From positions 45,493,847 through 45,557,846 of the forward strand of contig CM051024.1 of the NCBI GenBank assembly GCA_027627225.1: a DNA stretch of 64,000 bases, read 5' to 3'. This document shows positions 1 through 12,029 of the stretch, piece by piece. The stretch comes from Congeria kusceri (Eukaryota > Mollusca > Bivalvia > Myida > Dreissenidae). Numbering within the stretch: the stretch's first letter is position 1; each line of letters begins with the position of its first letter. A program made the translations under genes and the position numbers. The notes under the pieces were generated by a model, which worked only from the letters and a program-made list of their open reading frames with translations, did not search any database and was not told the origin of the DNA.

Positions 1-1580
1 CTCCTGCACCTAGTTATGTTGAATAATTTACCACGCCTGCAACTGGTTATGTTCAACAGTTGATCACTCCTGCACCTGGTTATGTTGAATATTTGACCAC
101 TCCTGCACCTGGTTATGTTGAATAGTTGATCACTCCTGCATTATGTTATGTTGAATAGTTGATCACTCATGCACCTGGTTATGTTGAATAGTTAACCACT
201 CATGCACCTAGTTATGTTGAATACTTGACCACTCATACATCTGGTTATGTTAAATAGTTGACCACTCCTGCACCTGGTTATGTTGAATATTTGACAACTC
301 CTGCATCCAAGTTATGTTGACTAGTTGACCACTCCTGCACCTGGTTATGTTGAATATTTGACCACTCCTGCACTTGGTTAGATTGAATTGTTGATCACTC
401 CTGCACCTGGTTATGTTGAATATTTGACCACTCCTGCACCTGTTTATGTTGAATATTTGATCACACCAGCACCTGGTTATGTTGAATAGTTATTCATTTC
501 TGCACCTGGTTATGTTGAATAGTTGACCACTCCTGCACCTAGTTATGTTGAACAGTTGACCCCCTCCTGCAACTGCTGGTTATGCTGAAGAGTTGATCAC
601 TCCTGCACCTAGGTATGTTGAATAGTTGACCACGCCTGCACCTGGTAAAGTTGAATAGTTGATAACTCCTGCACCTGATTATGTTGAATATTTGAGCACT
701 CCAGCACCAGGTTATGTTGAATAATTGACAACTCCTGCACCCAGTTATGTTGACTCGTTGGTCACTCCTGCACCTGGATTTGTTGAATAGTTGATCACTC
801 CAGCACCACGTTATGTTGAATAGTTGACCATTCCTGCACCTGGTTATGGTGAATATTTGACCACTCCTGCACCTGGTTATGTTGAATACTTGACCACTCC
901 TACATCTGTTAATATTGAATAATTGACCACTCCTGCACCTGGTTATGTTGAATATTTGACAACTACTGCATCCAAGTTATGTTGACTAGTTGATCACTCC
1001 TGCACCTAGTTATGTTGAATAATTGACCACTCCTGCACATGGTTATGCTGAATAGTTGATCACTCCAGCACCTGGTTATGTAGAATATTTGACCTCTCCT
1101 GCAACTGGTTATGCTGAATAGTTGATCACTCCAGCACCTGGTCATGCTGAATAGTTATCCACTTCTGCACCTGGTTAAGTTGAAAAGTTGACCATTCCTG
1201 CACCTGGTTATGTTGAATAGTTGACCCCTCCTGCATCTGCTGGTTATGTTGAATATTTGACCACTCCTGCACCTGGTTATGTTGAATTGTTGATCACTCC
1301 TGCACCTGGTTATGTTGAATATTTGACCACTCCTGCACCGGGATATGTTGAATATTTGACAATTCCTGCATCCAAGTTAACTAGTTGATCACTCCTGCAC
1401 CTGGTTATATAGAATATTTGACCACTTCTGCACCTGACTATGCTGAATAGTTGATCACTCCAGCACCTGGTTATGTTGAATATTTGACCACTATTGAACC
1501 ACCAGGTTATGTTAAAAAGTTGACCACTCCTGCATCTGGTTATGTTTAATAGTTGACCACTCCTGCACCTGGTTATTCTT
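1..1580. repeat. 33-bp minisatellite array, about 48 units
   Basis: Degenerate tandem array whose unit reads roughly CACTCCTGCACCTGGTTATG followed by TTGAATAGTTGAC. The spacing of the TGCACCTGG block is 33 bp (for example positions 71 and 104). Variants include GATCACTCC/GACCACTCC, and ATAGTTG/ATATTTG. Because 33 is a multiple of three, either strand can stay open over several units and give 11-residue repeats, for example on the minus strand at 963-1145. That is a by-product, not a gene, since stops interrupt most of the array. The array runs off the left edge of the window and decays at about 1575. Confidence 0.95.
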
Positions 1581-2283
1581 TAAGTTACCGGTGTTCATCC
1601 ATGGATTTCTTTCTGGTCTGTAAACATTAAGATAGATAAATGTTAATGTTTTCAACATCTATACATCTTCATTTAATTTTTTTTATCTTATTTCTGTTGT
1701 CAGCTGACATATAAAATATTACAAGGCTATTTTTCCCTATAAAACTGGGACCTTTAAACAGTATTTCAAAAGCAAAAGACAAACCCCTCATTTCTGACTA
1801 TTTATTAAAAGTTTATAGTGCTGAAACCAGAAACAAAAGAATACATAATAAATCAATTTCACATGTTTGATAGACACAATTTAAGGCAATGATCATCAAG
1901 CTGTCATAGGAAAATGCGCTCACCGATTTAAAGTATTTCAGTGAATACAGTGGACTAGGCATAAATCTTTCTAAATACAAGGCTGAGTAATGGCAATTAA
2001 ATCATCAGATGCTGAAGTTCATGCCAATATTATATTCCAAGTTTCATGTGAATTAATTATGTTGTTTTGAAGTTATAAGAATTTTGAATATTTTTTTTTT
2101 CCAAGTTCAGATGCAAATTTTAATGCCAGTGCAAGTAGAAAATATCACTATTATTAAAACAGTTAAGCTAAAAGACACATTTGATCTAATATCAAATTTT
2201 TGTTCTAAATTTTCACAGCCAAAGTTGCAAAGGCTATAAGCTACAAATGTGAAGTATGTTTTGCTTTCACATTTCCCCAATTA
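1581..2283. other. AT-rich non-coding stretch
   Basis: No gene, RNA or repeat is supportable here. There are homopolymer T tracts at about 1677 and 2090. The stretch separates the minisatellite from a possible minus-strand exon. Confidence 0.5.
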
Positions 2284-2405
2284 TTAAAAACAATTGTAAA
2301 CCATCAAAAGATTTTCATCATCGAAACCACAGACATGTAGAAGCTTGTTGGTTTGCTGAACAATATCTTGCTCTACCAATGTAGCTGTAACACTATCAGC
2401 TGAGA
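2284..2405 (-). CDS. possible terminal exon, unknown protein
   Basis: Read on the minus strand, this segment encodes about 40 residues of balanced, protein-like composition (including VEQDIVQQTNK and CGFDDENLL), ending at a TAA at 2286-2284. It lies in otherwise AT-rich sequence whose other frames look random. Possible 3' splice sites lie just upstream in the minus direction, at TTTTATGGAG and a few bases later at TGTTACAG, so the exact exon start is uncertain. I do not recognise the protein and found no partner exon nearby. It may be a chance open frame. Confidence 0.22.
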
Positions 2406-2610
2406 CTCCATAAAACATACAAAGCTTATATAAGACAGATACAATAAAAATAAATATTTGTACAAACACCTGTATTTAATGCAAACAGAATTACTATTAT
2501 GTTGTACGCAATCAAAGTTGCCCCAATCTTGTTGAAATGATGTTGAACATGTAGCTATGTTTTTGGAAATTTAATTAAAAACAAGATTCTTTGTTTTATA
2601 AACACATATT

Positions 2611-3308
2611 CCCCCGGTTGGTGCTGGACAGCCCATTTCTTAGTCCAAATAAGGTCAATGTCAAAGTGAGGTCGGGTGATATGGGTGGTTTGGAAATGGT
2701 CATAAGTTACAACTGTGTAAATATCCAAGAGTTGCAGTAAGCGATGGTGTTTCTAGACGAAACGGTAACATCTAATTAACCAAGAAATGGCACTTTTGAA
2801 TTATTATAAGACCAAATTAGGTCATGGTCAAGGTCAAAGGGCGGTTAAGTGATATGGATTGATTGAGGACGCCATAGGCAACAAGTGTGTAAGTATCCAA
2901 GTGTTGTAGCAATCAGTGTTGGTGCAAGACGAAACTATGAAATCTAGTTAACCAAAAATCAGCCCATTTGAATTATTCTAAGTGCAAATTATGTCATGGT
3001 CAAGGTCAAAGTGTGGTTGGGTGATATGAGTGGTTTAGAACGGTCATAAGTAACAATTGTGTAAATATCCAAGTGGTGTAGTAACGACGAAATGGTATCT
3101 CTGGTTAACCAAGAAAAGTGCGGTCGGGTGATCGGGTGATATGGGTGGATAGAGACTGGTCAGAATGAGTGAGTATCCAAGTGTTGTAGTAAGCAGTGTT
3201 GGTGCTAGACAAAACAGTCGAAATTAACTTAACCTTGTCACGGACGCACAGACGGACGGATGGACAGCACAATCACTGTATGCCTCCTGCATCAAGATAC
3301 CGGGGGCA
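2611..3308. mobile_element. Dispersed element with CCCCCGGT inverted ends and about four tandem core units
   Basis: The left end is CCCCCGGTTGG at 2611. The right end is ACCGGGGG at 3299-3306. These are inverted repeats. The flanks TAAACACATATT (2599-2610) and TAAACATATT (3309-3318) look like an imperfect target duplication. The body holds about four degenerate units of roughly 160-180 bp, each with an AGGTCAAGGTCAAAG-like tract, a GTGATATGGGTGGTTT block, GTGTAAATATCCAAGTG and GGTTAACCAAGAAA. A GACGGACGG microsatellite (3251-3262) precedes the right end. This build is typical of non-autonomous bivalve repeats. No transposase is present. Confidence 0.75.
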
Positions 3309-4774
3309 TAAACATATTATATTATGGCATTAAACTGTCATGAAACATTTAATACACCCATTGTATATGCATATAAGTGGACGATCAAATATGCAACAGG
3401 TGAATTTAGCCAATGCAGAGTATCGGCAGTATTGATTCGCATCGCAATATTGCAAGCAGAGTTTAAAAGTAGGGCTACGAAAGCTGCTCTTGATTTTCTT
3501 TACTTAACTAAATACACCGTGCACCGTAACATTTGATGTCGAAATGTTTACAAGAAGCAACAGGAAATAACACTTTTCCAGAACAGGTCAAACAGTCCTT
3601 GGAGCACAATAATTTATTGGTATTATTCCAGGACCCTTTGTGTGAATATATTGGTTAGCTACATATAATTAATGTTGATGTGTAAAAGCTTAAAAGTGTA
3701 AATAAGGTTTGCCTATGTTGGAATTATTTGACCAGAGACCAAGTTTTTAAACCCACAGCTATACTTAAATTTGACAAGATTTTGTGATGGAAATCAATTA
3801 CACTACATTTGAATCTGATCCAATAAAAATGTGGTTCCAAGCATGTTTTCCATTATTAGACAAAGTGATCTGGGGCCATTTTGAAGAAACATCTTAAGTT
3901 TATTTTAAAGTATCTTCACTTAAGTTCCAATTTTTGTACGGTAATATTTTTAAACATATATACAAATTAATGAATCCAATTACTGTGTAGTAAATTGTAG
4001 TTAATAATAAGTTGATAATTAGTGAACACTAAGCAGAATTTCACGTATACATTGAATAAAATGCTTAAGAAAAATTATAACTTTATGGTTAAGGATAAGA
4101 TTTTACTGAAGATATTTCTGGAATTCGACACCTAGTGATGTAACGAAAGCAAACCATACATTTGAACTTTGCTCATATTTCATTATGGTTATCAACCTGT
4201 AGCCTAGTTTTGGGCCTATGAGATCCATTTACACCAATATGTCATTTGTTAAAAAGCACGTAGATTATCAATCCGACAGTTTCAACATAAAAAAACCATC
4301 AAGATTGTTATAGGTGCTTCAAATAAGCAGGTTTGTTTTGACAAAGACTAGTTTTGTAACCACATTTTGAGACGTGTTAAATATGATTATTTAAAAGACC
4401 ATTAAGTGATGTGTTCACATCCTCGCTTGTCTGTTTTTGACAAATGATGGTTGTTGTTTGTCCGAACAGTAATTATGTTTTGGTAATGTTTCACTTGTCC
4501 ATAATGTTCTGGGACTAGCTGGGCAAAACGAACAAGTAATCAGTCACTGTTAAAGGAACCTGTTCACATATTGGCAAATTGACAATTTTACTTGTTATCT
4601 CATAAATGTCAAAAAGAAAAATATGCAGCTTCGAGTCCTGGTGAAGGCAAATCATCTTATTCGTTTTTATATATAATATTTGTTTTGTTTGTTTCTTTGT
4701 TAGTTCAACAGCAGAAGTTTTTGCAGTTATGACATTTAATGACGTTTAAATTCATTGTGATGTAAGAACATTAA
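3309..4774. other. No gene seen
   Basis: AT-rich sequence with no supportable gene. A 70-codon open frame at 3324-3536 begins directly at the edge of the preceding repeat, has no splice or composition support, and is treated as chance. Confidence 0.5.
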
Positions 4775-5565
4775 GTCCTTTTTTGCTCAAATACAAGGGA
4801 CAATAACTCTGTTGTTGTTTCCCAAATCTGGGTAATACTTTGGTTTATTATGAAATCTTATGACCATACACAATATGTTAATGTTTTATCAGAAGTAGAT
4901 AAAAAGTGTAGTTTCTATGTTGCATAAAGCCCTGTTCTTGCAAGTTTTGTCATTACGTGTTAACTGTAGTGTTTCTGGTTCTATCTGAGCCATCAGTGCA
5001 CCAGATGATATTGTATGTTCATACACAAACTTTGTAAGATTAGTCACCAATTAATGAAAAGTTAATTCTCTGTGGGACTGAAAGCCAATTGTTAACAAAT
5101 TATTGGATTCGTTTCACAAACAATTGGTAATAACTCTGGTCTTTCTGGTCCGATCTGGCCCATATTGGACATTGACTGAGACCTTATGGTCATACACAAA
5201 CAGCAAGTTTGGTCAAGATTAGACAAAACTAAAGTCTCTTGCCTCCACAATGTTCATTTTTTACATTTTTTACTCACAAACAGGGGGCAATAACTGTGGT
5301 GTTTGTACCTCAATCTAGGTCGTTTTGGATTTTGTGTGAAAGTTTGGTCAAGATCAGATGAAATATGAAGTCTGTATGTTGCACAAAGATTTTTCTTATG
5401 AACAAGGAGCAACAACTCTAGTGTTCCGGGTCCAAGCTATCACATTATCAAACTTTGCAGAGATTTCATTGTCATACACAAACTATGGTCAAGATTTAAT
5501 GAAAAAGGAAGTCTCTATTACGTCCGCGGGCCCAACTGCTGACAAATTACAGACGACTCTGGACA
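4775..5565. repeat. Tandem core repeat, about five degenerate units of 120-170 bp
   Basis: Each unit contains a version of CAATAACTCTGGTGTTTCTG (about 4801, 4961, 5129, 5287, 5408, with a remnant at 5550), a GGTCATACACAAAC block, and TTTGGTCAAGATTAGATGAAAA. Units are diverged and unequal in length. An 82-codon open frame over the last units (5358-5606) is a product of the repeat, not a gene. Confidence 0.8.
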
Positions 5566-5884
5566 GTCCCCCTATACCAAAAGCTGAAAACCCGTATGAT
5601 GCATAAATTATATTAGTTTCCGTACTCAAATTGAGTTAAATCGATAAAAAAAAGAGCCCACAGAAAATTCTGTTATTGTACCGCGTATAAATATAGAAAA
5701 CAATATAAGCATTAATTTATACTAATAAGAGTTCATGAGTGCCCGGCTATAGTTTGCAGCTTATTTAAATCAGTCCAATAGTTGTAGTCAAGAAGAAAGC
5801 CCAAGTTGAAAATATGACAGTATAAAAAAAACTGCACCAACCACTTAAGGTCATATCCTTTCAATAAATAAAACTATTTGAAGG

Positions 5885-7300
5885 AATTGGTACAATGTCA
5901 CCTAAGGAAGATGTATGCGAAAGTAATTTGAAATCCAGCAAGTAGCTTCTGACAAGGAGATTTTCAAAAATTTCTTTACAGCAAATAAACCAATAACAAG
6001 AGAGGTATTTGTGAAACATATATGCACCTTACTTGCAGCCAAGTTGTGAATATGTGCAATTGTTAAGAAATTTTTGTAATATGTATCCCAATCGAGTTCT
6101 CGTTTCATTAAAATATCTCGATGCATTCTCAAGTTATTGAGCAAAACCGTTTTTCTATTTTCAGTACCGGTGACCATCACCCACCCACCCCATATGCAAT
6201 CCCAAGCGAGGTCTCAATATAAGGTATATATGTATGAAGTTTTATCAAAATATCTCGATGTGTTTTAAAGTTATTAAACGGAACCATGCTTTTATATTAT
6301 AGTACCGGTGACCTTGACCCCACCCACCCCATATGCAATCCCAAGTGAGGTCTCAATATAAGGTATCTATGTTTGAAGTTTCATTAAAATATCTCGATGC
6401 GTTCTCAAGTTATTGATCGGAAACCGTTTTATCTATTTTGATAACGGTTACCTTGACCTTGACCCCACCCGCCCCATATGCATCCCAAGCGAGGTCTCGA
6501 TATAAGGTATATATGTATAAAGTTTCATGAAAATATCTCGATGCGTTCTCAACTTCCTGAACGGAAACCGTTTTTCAATTTTTAGCAAAGGTGAACTTGA
6601 CCTTTGACCTCTTGACCTCAAAATGAATAGGCGTCTTCCTCTCCTCCAAAGTAACCAGAATACCAACTTAAATGATCGTAGGTCAACGCGTTCTCTAGAA
6701 ATGGTAAATGGACAGACCGGCCATCCGACCCACCTACCGACCATGATTTTATAAGCCATTGGGTAACACACATTTTTTTCTTTTTAATCCAGCAAGTGGT
6801 TTCTGACATGAAGATTTTCAAAATTTAATATATATCCATATAAGGAAAACTGCCCACATATCAAATTGATTTGAAGGGATTTTGTACAGGAATGCCCAAG
6901 AATATTGATGAAAAAAAAATTTGAAATCCAGCCAGCGTTTTTTAAAATTGATTTTCTATAGCCATAATATAGAAAATGTGCCCGCCCCTAGTCATGGCCA
7001 TTATTTTTTATGTACCATGGTCACCCAATGAAGATTTACGTTCAACATTCAATTATCCAGCAAGTGGTTTCTAACAATATGTTTTTCCAAGTTTTCTATA
7101 TACCGGGTAGGCATAAGGAACCCCCACCCACGCACCCATCCCTCTGGCCATTTTTAATAAGTTTAACTGATTTCTTTTGAAATTAAGTCAGCGGTTTCTG
7201 ACAAGAAGCTTTTCATAATCAATTAATTTGAAATAATTTGGTAAAAAACTATCCCAGGAACAATCCTGTTAAGTTTGGTTAAAATCTTAGTAATTTCACA
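5885..7300. repeat. Composite dispersed repeat: two tandem-core families nested together
   Basis: The inner part (about 6060-6600) has four units of about 139 bp marked by AAAATATCTCGATG at about 6110, 6248, 6387 and 6530, each followed by an ACCGT/GGTGACCTTGACC block and CCCCATATGCA. It is embedded in a second family marked by ATCCAGCAAGTGGTTTCTGAC (about 5935, 6788, 6930, 7053, 7185) followed by AAGATTTTCAAAATTT. The tail at 7255-7345 resembles the end of the same family. Open frames of 92-107 codons on the minus strand across this field change phase at unit borders and are not genes. Confidence 0.75.
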
Positions 7301-8239
7301 GAGGTAGCTGTTCAATGTAAATTGTTAACGTCAACGGACAAAAGATAGACTGCAGGACTGTCATTGGCCACACAAGTACACCCTTGAATATTTGTGTGCT
7401 ATGGTTACGTGTGCCAATTAGTAAAAGTTTTTGCCATATACTCATTGTTGTCGGTACTGCAGTGTGTTTTCAAGACAGGGTGGTAATCCATCACATGCTC
7501 AGTCAGGTACACATTCCGTACGGTTTTCGCCATCAAACATTAAAACCTGTTTGACACGGTTTCTCCATTATTTGTATTCTGTTCATCTCGTCTTCATTTG
7601 CCCTGAAATACACAAAAGTGTTATGTAGCAGACAATCAAGTTCATTTATCCTAGTGCCAGGGATAAAAAGACCGATAGAGCCCTAAATCTGTCATTTTTA
7701 CAGCCGAAATAAGGCTGCCTCGCCCAGAAAAAACTGTAACATTTTCCCCCTATAAAAGGTCAGAAAACCTCCCAAAAATTAACCTTCATACAAAAACTAA
7801 CATAATCAATTATTAAATACACCAAGACCATATACATGGGTCAGTGCACAACTACGCTAAGTTAGTATATGCTAAATACATGTAATGTAGTATGGTTTTG
7901 CGCTGAGCCATCAATATATAAAAAGTATTTCTATAAAAATGTTCCTGTACTATTTTGGCACTAAGAAATAAAATTCAGTATCCAAATTTTACCATTTAAT
8001 AGGCAAAATAAATGTTATTTTAAAATATATATACTAATACCAGTAACTCTATGATTGTAGTACATAATGAACAAAAATGGCTTTAATTTAAACGCACATT
8101 TACATTGACATGTGGTATTCAGGTCGGACATTTAAATCAGTATTTTTCTAAATAAAAAAGGTATGTCTTTTATTAAAATGTGTTTATAACAACCTTTTTA
8201 GCTCAAACAGGGAGGTCGCAAATTCGGTACCTATATCTA
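7301..8239. other. No gene seen; possible old repeat debris
   Basis: AT-rich sequence. The block around 7650-7800 looks like decayed repeat sequence but has no second copy in this window, so no family is assigned. Confidence 0.4.
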
Positions 8240-8244
8240 CTTGG

Positions 8245-8375
8245 GGAGTGTTTAGACTTTGCATAATCTTTCACAAAGACACCAGATACGGGTTTTACCC
8301 AGGAAACACAACTCAAAAATGTCTAAAAAAATCTTTGGCTTTTGACTCAATCAAGTTAAACTAAATGTGTTTCAA
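8245..8375 (+). mobile_element. SINE tail fragment (same family as the complete SINE at 63 kb)
   Basis: The string CACAAAGACACCAG..GGTTTTACCCAGGAAAC, then an ACTC..AATGTCT segment, then CTTTGGCTTTTGACTCAATC and AAGTTAAACTAAA, matches the tail of the element at 63120-63228 in order and spacing. The tRNA-like head is missing, so this is a 5'-truncated copy on the plus strand. Confidence 0.7.
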
Positions 8376-9436
8376 CTAAAAAAACAACAACTAAGAGTGT
8401 ATATGAAGCAATAGTACATGTGACTAATGATGCGCCCTTGGCAGGCTCAGATTACCAGTGGACAAAGTGGGCACATGCTGACCCGAAATCGTGTGTATTG
8501 TATACATTTTTTATATCTAAAACATTAAACTATAAAATTATAAAATTTAAATAAAAACAATGAAGATTGTGAAAATATGGGGTGCCCCTAAATTGATCAT
8601 TATCGCTAATCCAAGACCAACTCTACGTCACAGATTTAAAGGGTGGGAGGGGGCACATGGGGCATGTGGTTCTCGGTGGACACTACCGGTAATCATATAA
8701 TCCTTTTTTTATTTCTAAAACTTGTATTGTGAACAAAGCTCCCAGCCCAGGTGGTGCCCATAAACTGATTTTTATCGCTTTCAACCCCCTTAAGAAACTC
8801 ATAGGCAATGACTCACGGCGGGTAGTTGGAATGTTGCATGTGTTTCCAGCTCACCCCAAAAATTCCTCAAAGTGAATTTATAAGACCACTTTACTAACAT
8901 TGCAGCACTGGTACTAAAGTAATGTCTTCCTTTCCCAATTTAAGATGCTTGTTTCTTCTAGAAATTAAATAATTAGCTGCAGTTTTCAGCTTTACGAGTT
9001 GTTGTTGTTTTTTTCAACTGTTTTTGAATTTGTGTGTAGTCTGGTGTTTAGGGTAGAGGCAGGAGTGCATAGAATTCCACCACGAACTGAACTTTTATGC
9101 GATGATTGAGAAGCAAACCTGAGTCACCCAGGGTAAAGAGCTTGTATTATAGCAGGCAGCAGACAACTACTTCTTATTAGTCACCAGTTTTATCAGTTAC
9201 ATGGTTCTAAGGTAGAGACAGGTATCAAGGTTCTTACAGAAAATAAAATAGCAAAGAACATTACCAGGTGTAAATTCATCTGGTATACAAATATATGAAC
9301 TACATACTCTGTACTGAATGACTCGATATAGGTGCGACTTCGGTCGAGATATATCCATGTATGTGCATTATATATAGATGGATTTGCATTGAATCTGGAT
9401 GGACGAATTGATTAATTCATGCGTGGGTGAATGATT
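8376..9436. other. Degenerate repeat debris, no gene
   Basis: Two diverged units with GGTGCCCCTAAATTGATCATTATCGCT (about 8581-8607) and GGTGCCCATAAACTGATTTTTATCGCT (about 8754-8780) lie about 170 bp apart, which points to an old tandem repeat. The rest is unremarkable. Confidence 0.45.
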
Positions 9437-9512
9437 GAATAAGTGAGTAAATGAATGAATGGTTAAGTGAGTAAATGAATGAATGGTTAAGTGAGTAAAT
9501 GAATGAATGAAT
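9437..9512. repeat. 24-bp tandem repeat, three copies
   Basis: The unit AAGTGAGTAAATGAATGAATGGTT starts at 9441, 9465 and 9489. The minus-strand frame across it gives a repeated 8-residue peptide, an effect of period 24, not a gene. Confidence 0.9.
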
Positions 9513-9549
9513 AAAACTATAACACTGTGAGTCGGATGTGTCGCTTGAT

Positions 9550-9630
9550 GGGACATAACTCAAGTACGATAAGAGCAATTATGCCAAAAACTGAAACTGA
9601 CCTTCCTTTCATGCCTACTAGCACAAAAGC
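9550..9630 (+). repeat. Fragment of a dispersed repeat (AACTCAAGTACGATAAGAGCAATTATGCC family)
   Basis: The sequence around 9557-9630 is a second copy of the repeat that flanks the MITE at 11.3-12.0 kb. The shared blocks are AACTCAAGTA(C/T)GATAAGAGCAATTA on the left, and CTTGACCCTTC..TTTATGCCTAC on the right. This copy shows what the 11.3-kb locus looked like before the MITE inserted. Confidence 0.7.
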
Positions 9631-10711
9631 TTCCCAAGTTATTGCCTGCACAAGCCTTATTTGATTTTTTAAGTGGCGTAACCAGTGTTCTGACGAGGCT
9701 TCGAAATTGCGATTTTATCGCTTATTTTTCACAAATGTCTCCCCAAAAAAGGTGTAGTAGTGATTGTTGGTCGCATACAAAATTTCATGTGAAGAATCGT
9801 AAAACATGCGAAACAATTTGGGGACGAATATCAAATCTCTCGAAGTGCACCGAGTACGAATCAAACATCCGATTGAAGTCTGCTTTCGGATTTGGTTTAA
9901 GTAAATATGGCACTACAATCTTAGCCAATCGATAATAGTATGCGTTCGAGCTTTTGCTTTGTTTTCCAAGATGAAGTCGTCTGCTGCGTCGCCTAAGAAA
10001 AAAAGACTCGAACGTTATATTGAGTAATTTCTCCTCGCAAAACATCAAAACATAAAAGTTTGTTGGTAACGATGCGAGCCTGACCGTTGATACTCAAGCT
10101 GCCGGCAACCCTATCAATAAAGCCGGTGACGGTCTAGAAGTTTCTTAGTATAATTCATGAGACGTGCTGCGAATTTAGTTTACTTTTTATATAGGGCTAA
10201 ATTTGCTGGAACGTCTCATCGACGAAAGACCATTTTTGTGGTGGAAACCTAAAGTATAAATTTTCCGAAATGTCCATTATTGCAAAAATAGAGTTATCTA
10301 TCAACGTATTTTACTGGAACAACAGGCATTTAATTCCGATTTAAATTTGTGTATAAATCTATCACATGTATTTCAAAAGTCTCACAATTGCAGCCTCGTT
10401 TAGCATTCAAACCAATCAGAGTGAGGCTAACCTGATACTGACCAATAGAATGACGTAACACTTCTACAGCGTAGCAGAATATCGATTAAAGTTTACACAG
10501 TGGAGGACAGTTAGATTATTTAAAAATGCAATATTTTGTAGGTTTAAATGGCTCAGGCATGCAAAATGAAAGTGTTTTCATAAAAGTATTCATGGAACAT
10601 TGATTAGGAATGGTTTATCTGTCCAGGTATAGAAATTTTATTGCAATCCGTTGACAATAACTATCTAATTTCGGGACGTGAAAGTAGCGATCAAAATCCT
10701 TTCGGAACAAT
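9631..10711. other. No firm gene; short open frames on both strands
   Basis: Open frames of 97 codons (plus, 9642-9935) and 87 codons (minus, 10048-9785) overlap each other and have no splice or family support. A short lysine-rich peptide start (MKSSAASPKKKR) lies at about 9971 and could be a decayed element ORF or a chance frame. A CCAATCAGAGTGAGGCT block at about 10413 resembles one at about 37745 (CCAATCAGCGTGAGGCT). Confidence 0.35.
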
Positions 10712-10855
10712 ATGGACAAAGAGGGAAAACTTTCAACCACAGAAATGGTTGTTCCCTGGTACAGCCCGTCAGCAAACATTGCGCATATAAAAAGTAGCTC
10801 AATGTTTGCATATGGCTTACAAATACAGATGGAAGTTTCTTTGACAGAAACTTAA
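10712..10855 (+). CDS. Possible first coding exon or small ORF, 47 codons, unknown
   Basis: A start at 10712 opens 47 codons of protein-like sequence (including MVVPWYSPSAN and SSSMFAYGLQ) to a TAA at 10853-10855. The composition, with Trp, Tyr, Pro and a hydrophobic SMFAYG strand, is unlike the AT-rich background and resembles the first strand of a beta-propeller protein; that likeness is only an impression. There is no convincing downstream donor, so it is either a small intronless ORF or an exon whose end I cannot place. Confidence 0.3.
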   Translation: MDKEGKLSTTEMVVPWYSPSANIAHIKSSSMFAYGLQIQMEVSLTET

Positions 10856-11324
10856 AGTGAAATCGTCACGAATTTGACGTAAAAACCTGAACGAAAATTC
10901 CAAAATTCTTGTTTTAAAAGGCCCAGTTGGCTTGCCTATAATGATGAAGGAAATTTAATGACGCGTTCACTTTTATTAAGCGCAAAAAGAAATAACGTTT
11001 TCCATTGAAAATCACCTTTTTAAGTTTATTAGTCATATCAGTTATTTGTGTTTAACAGTTTATAATTTTAAAAAAAAACATTAACTGTGTTTCTAATGTT
11101 AACTACCGTTAGTTAAACTCATACCAACAACCGACACTTATACAAGACACAACTTATCAAGGTAAATAAATATTGTTATTGATTTTATCATGTGTAGGAA
11201 AAAGTAGGTGTATTTTGTTTGTGTCTCCAAAAACTTTCAAATGGACCCAATTTTTCATGAGCTATGAGATACCTTTCATCATACCTCACCAGAACATTGG
11301 GCGTAACTCAAGTATGATAAGAGC

Positions 11325-11985
11325 AATTACATTCGAAACGCGATACTACGAATAGTCAAGGGAGATACAGAATTGTTTGTTGTATCGCATCTTTCGTAGT
11401 ATCGCATTATTTTTAAATTTTAGTGTTGTGAACTCCTGTTTGGCGAGCCTAAATTTAGAATGAATAATAGTTACCATGAATTAAATAAATTTTAATATAT
11501 TTTATTTCATAGTTTATAACAACGTTTTTAAATAATACATACATGCAGAATGTAAACAGACCCAAAACAAACACACCAGCCAGTTAAGATTCATATATGT
11601 AGACGTGCGTTTACATTCTAGTGTGATGTTTGTTTTCAGTTTGCGGTATAAATGACTGGGCCATTGTTTATAACGCCGTTGACGATGAGCGATATCCTTT
11701 CAACAAAAAGACTGGCTTGGGGGAAGTGTGATAACTTTCTCAGGTGCGAACGTCTCAGCTGTCAACTTATTCGTAGTATCGCGTTAATTTTTAATGAAAA
11801 TCTAACGATGGGGCCAGAAAATATATTCTTAAAATCGCATCTTTCGTTTGATCGCGATTTCGTAGTATCGCATCTTTTTATAGTTAAATATATATGGAAA
11901 TCGGACGGGACCTGCAGCCTCATCCGTAGTATCCAGTCATTTCGTAGTATCACAATTCGTTGTATTGCGTTTCAACTGAATACCG
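11325..11985. mobile_element. MITE of about 660 bp with TTCGTAGTATCGC subterminal repeats, inserted into an older repeat
   Basis: The left end reads TTCGAAACGCGATACTACGAAT (from about 11331). The right end is its imperfect inverse, ATTCGTTGTATTGCGTTTCA (to about 11980). The motif CGTAGTATCGC, or a one- or two-base variant, recurs at about 11393, 11770, 11860, 11925 and 11941. Outside the ends, the flanks AACTCAAGTATGATAAGAGCAATTA and AAAATCGAACTTGACCCTTC are the two halves of a dispersed repeat seen uninterrupted at 9557-9630. Open frames inside (115 codons at 11652-11999, 63 codons on the other strand) have no protein features. No transposase is encoded. Confidence 0.7.
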
Positions 11986-12029
11986 AAAATCGAACTTGAC
12001 CCTTCTTTTATGCCTACAAACACTTCCAT

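Noticed and set aside
963..1145. 60-codon minus ORF with 11-residue repeats
   Set aside because: An effect of the 33-bp minisatellite period; stops interrupt adjacent units.
1..1580. CRISPR array
   Set aside because: Units are contiguous with no unique spacers, and the context is an animal genome.
5358..5606. 82-codon plus ORF
   Set aside because: Spans units of a degenerate tandem repeat; the composition follows the repeat.
9785..10048. Opposing 97- and 87-codon ORFs at 9.64-10.05 kb
   Set aside because: Mutually overlapping on opposite strands, no splice signals or recognisable motif. A decayed element ORF is possible but not supportable.
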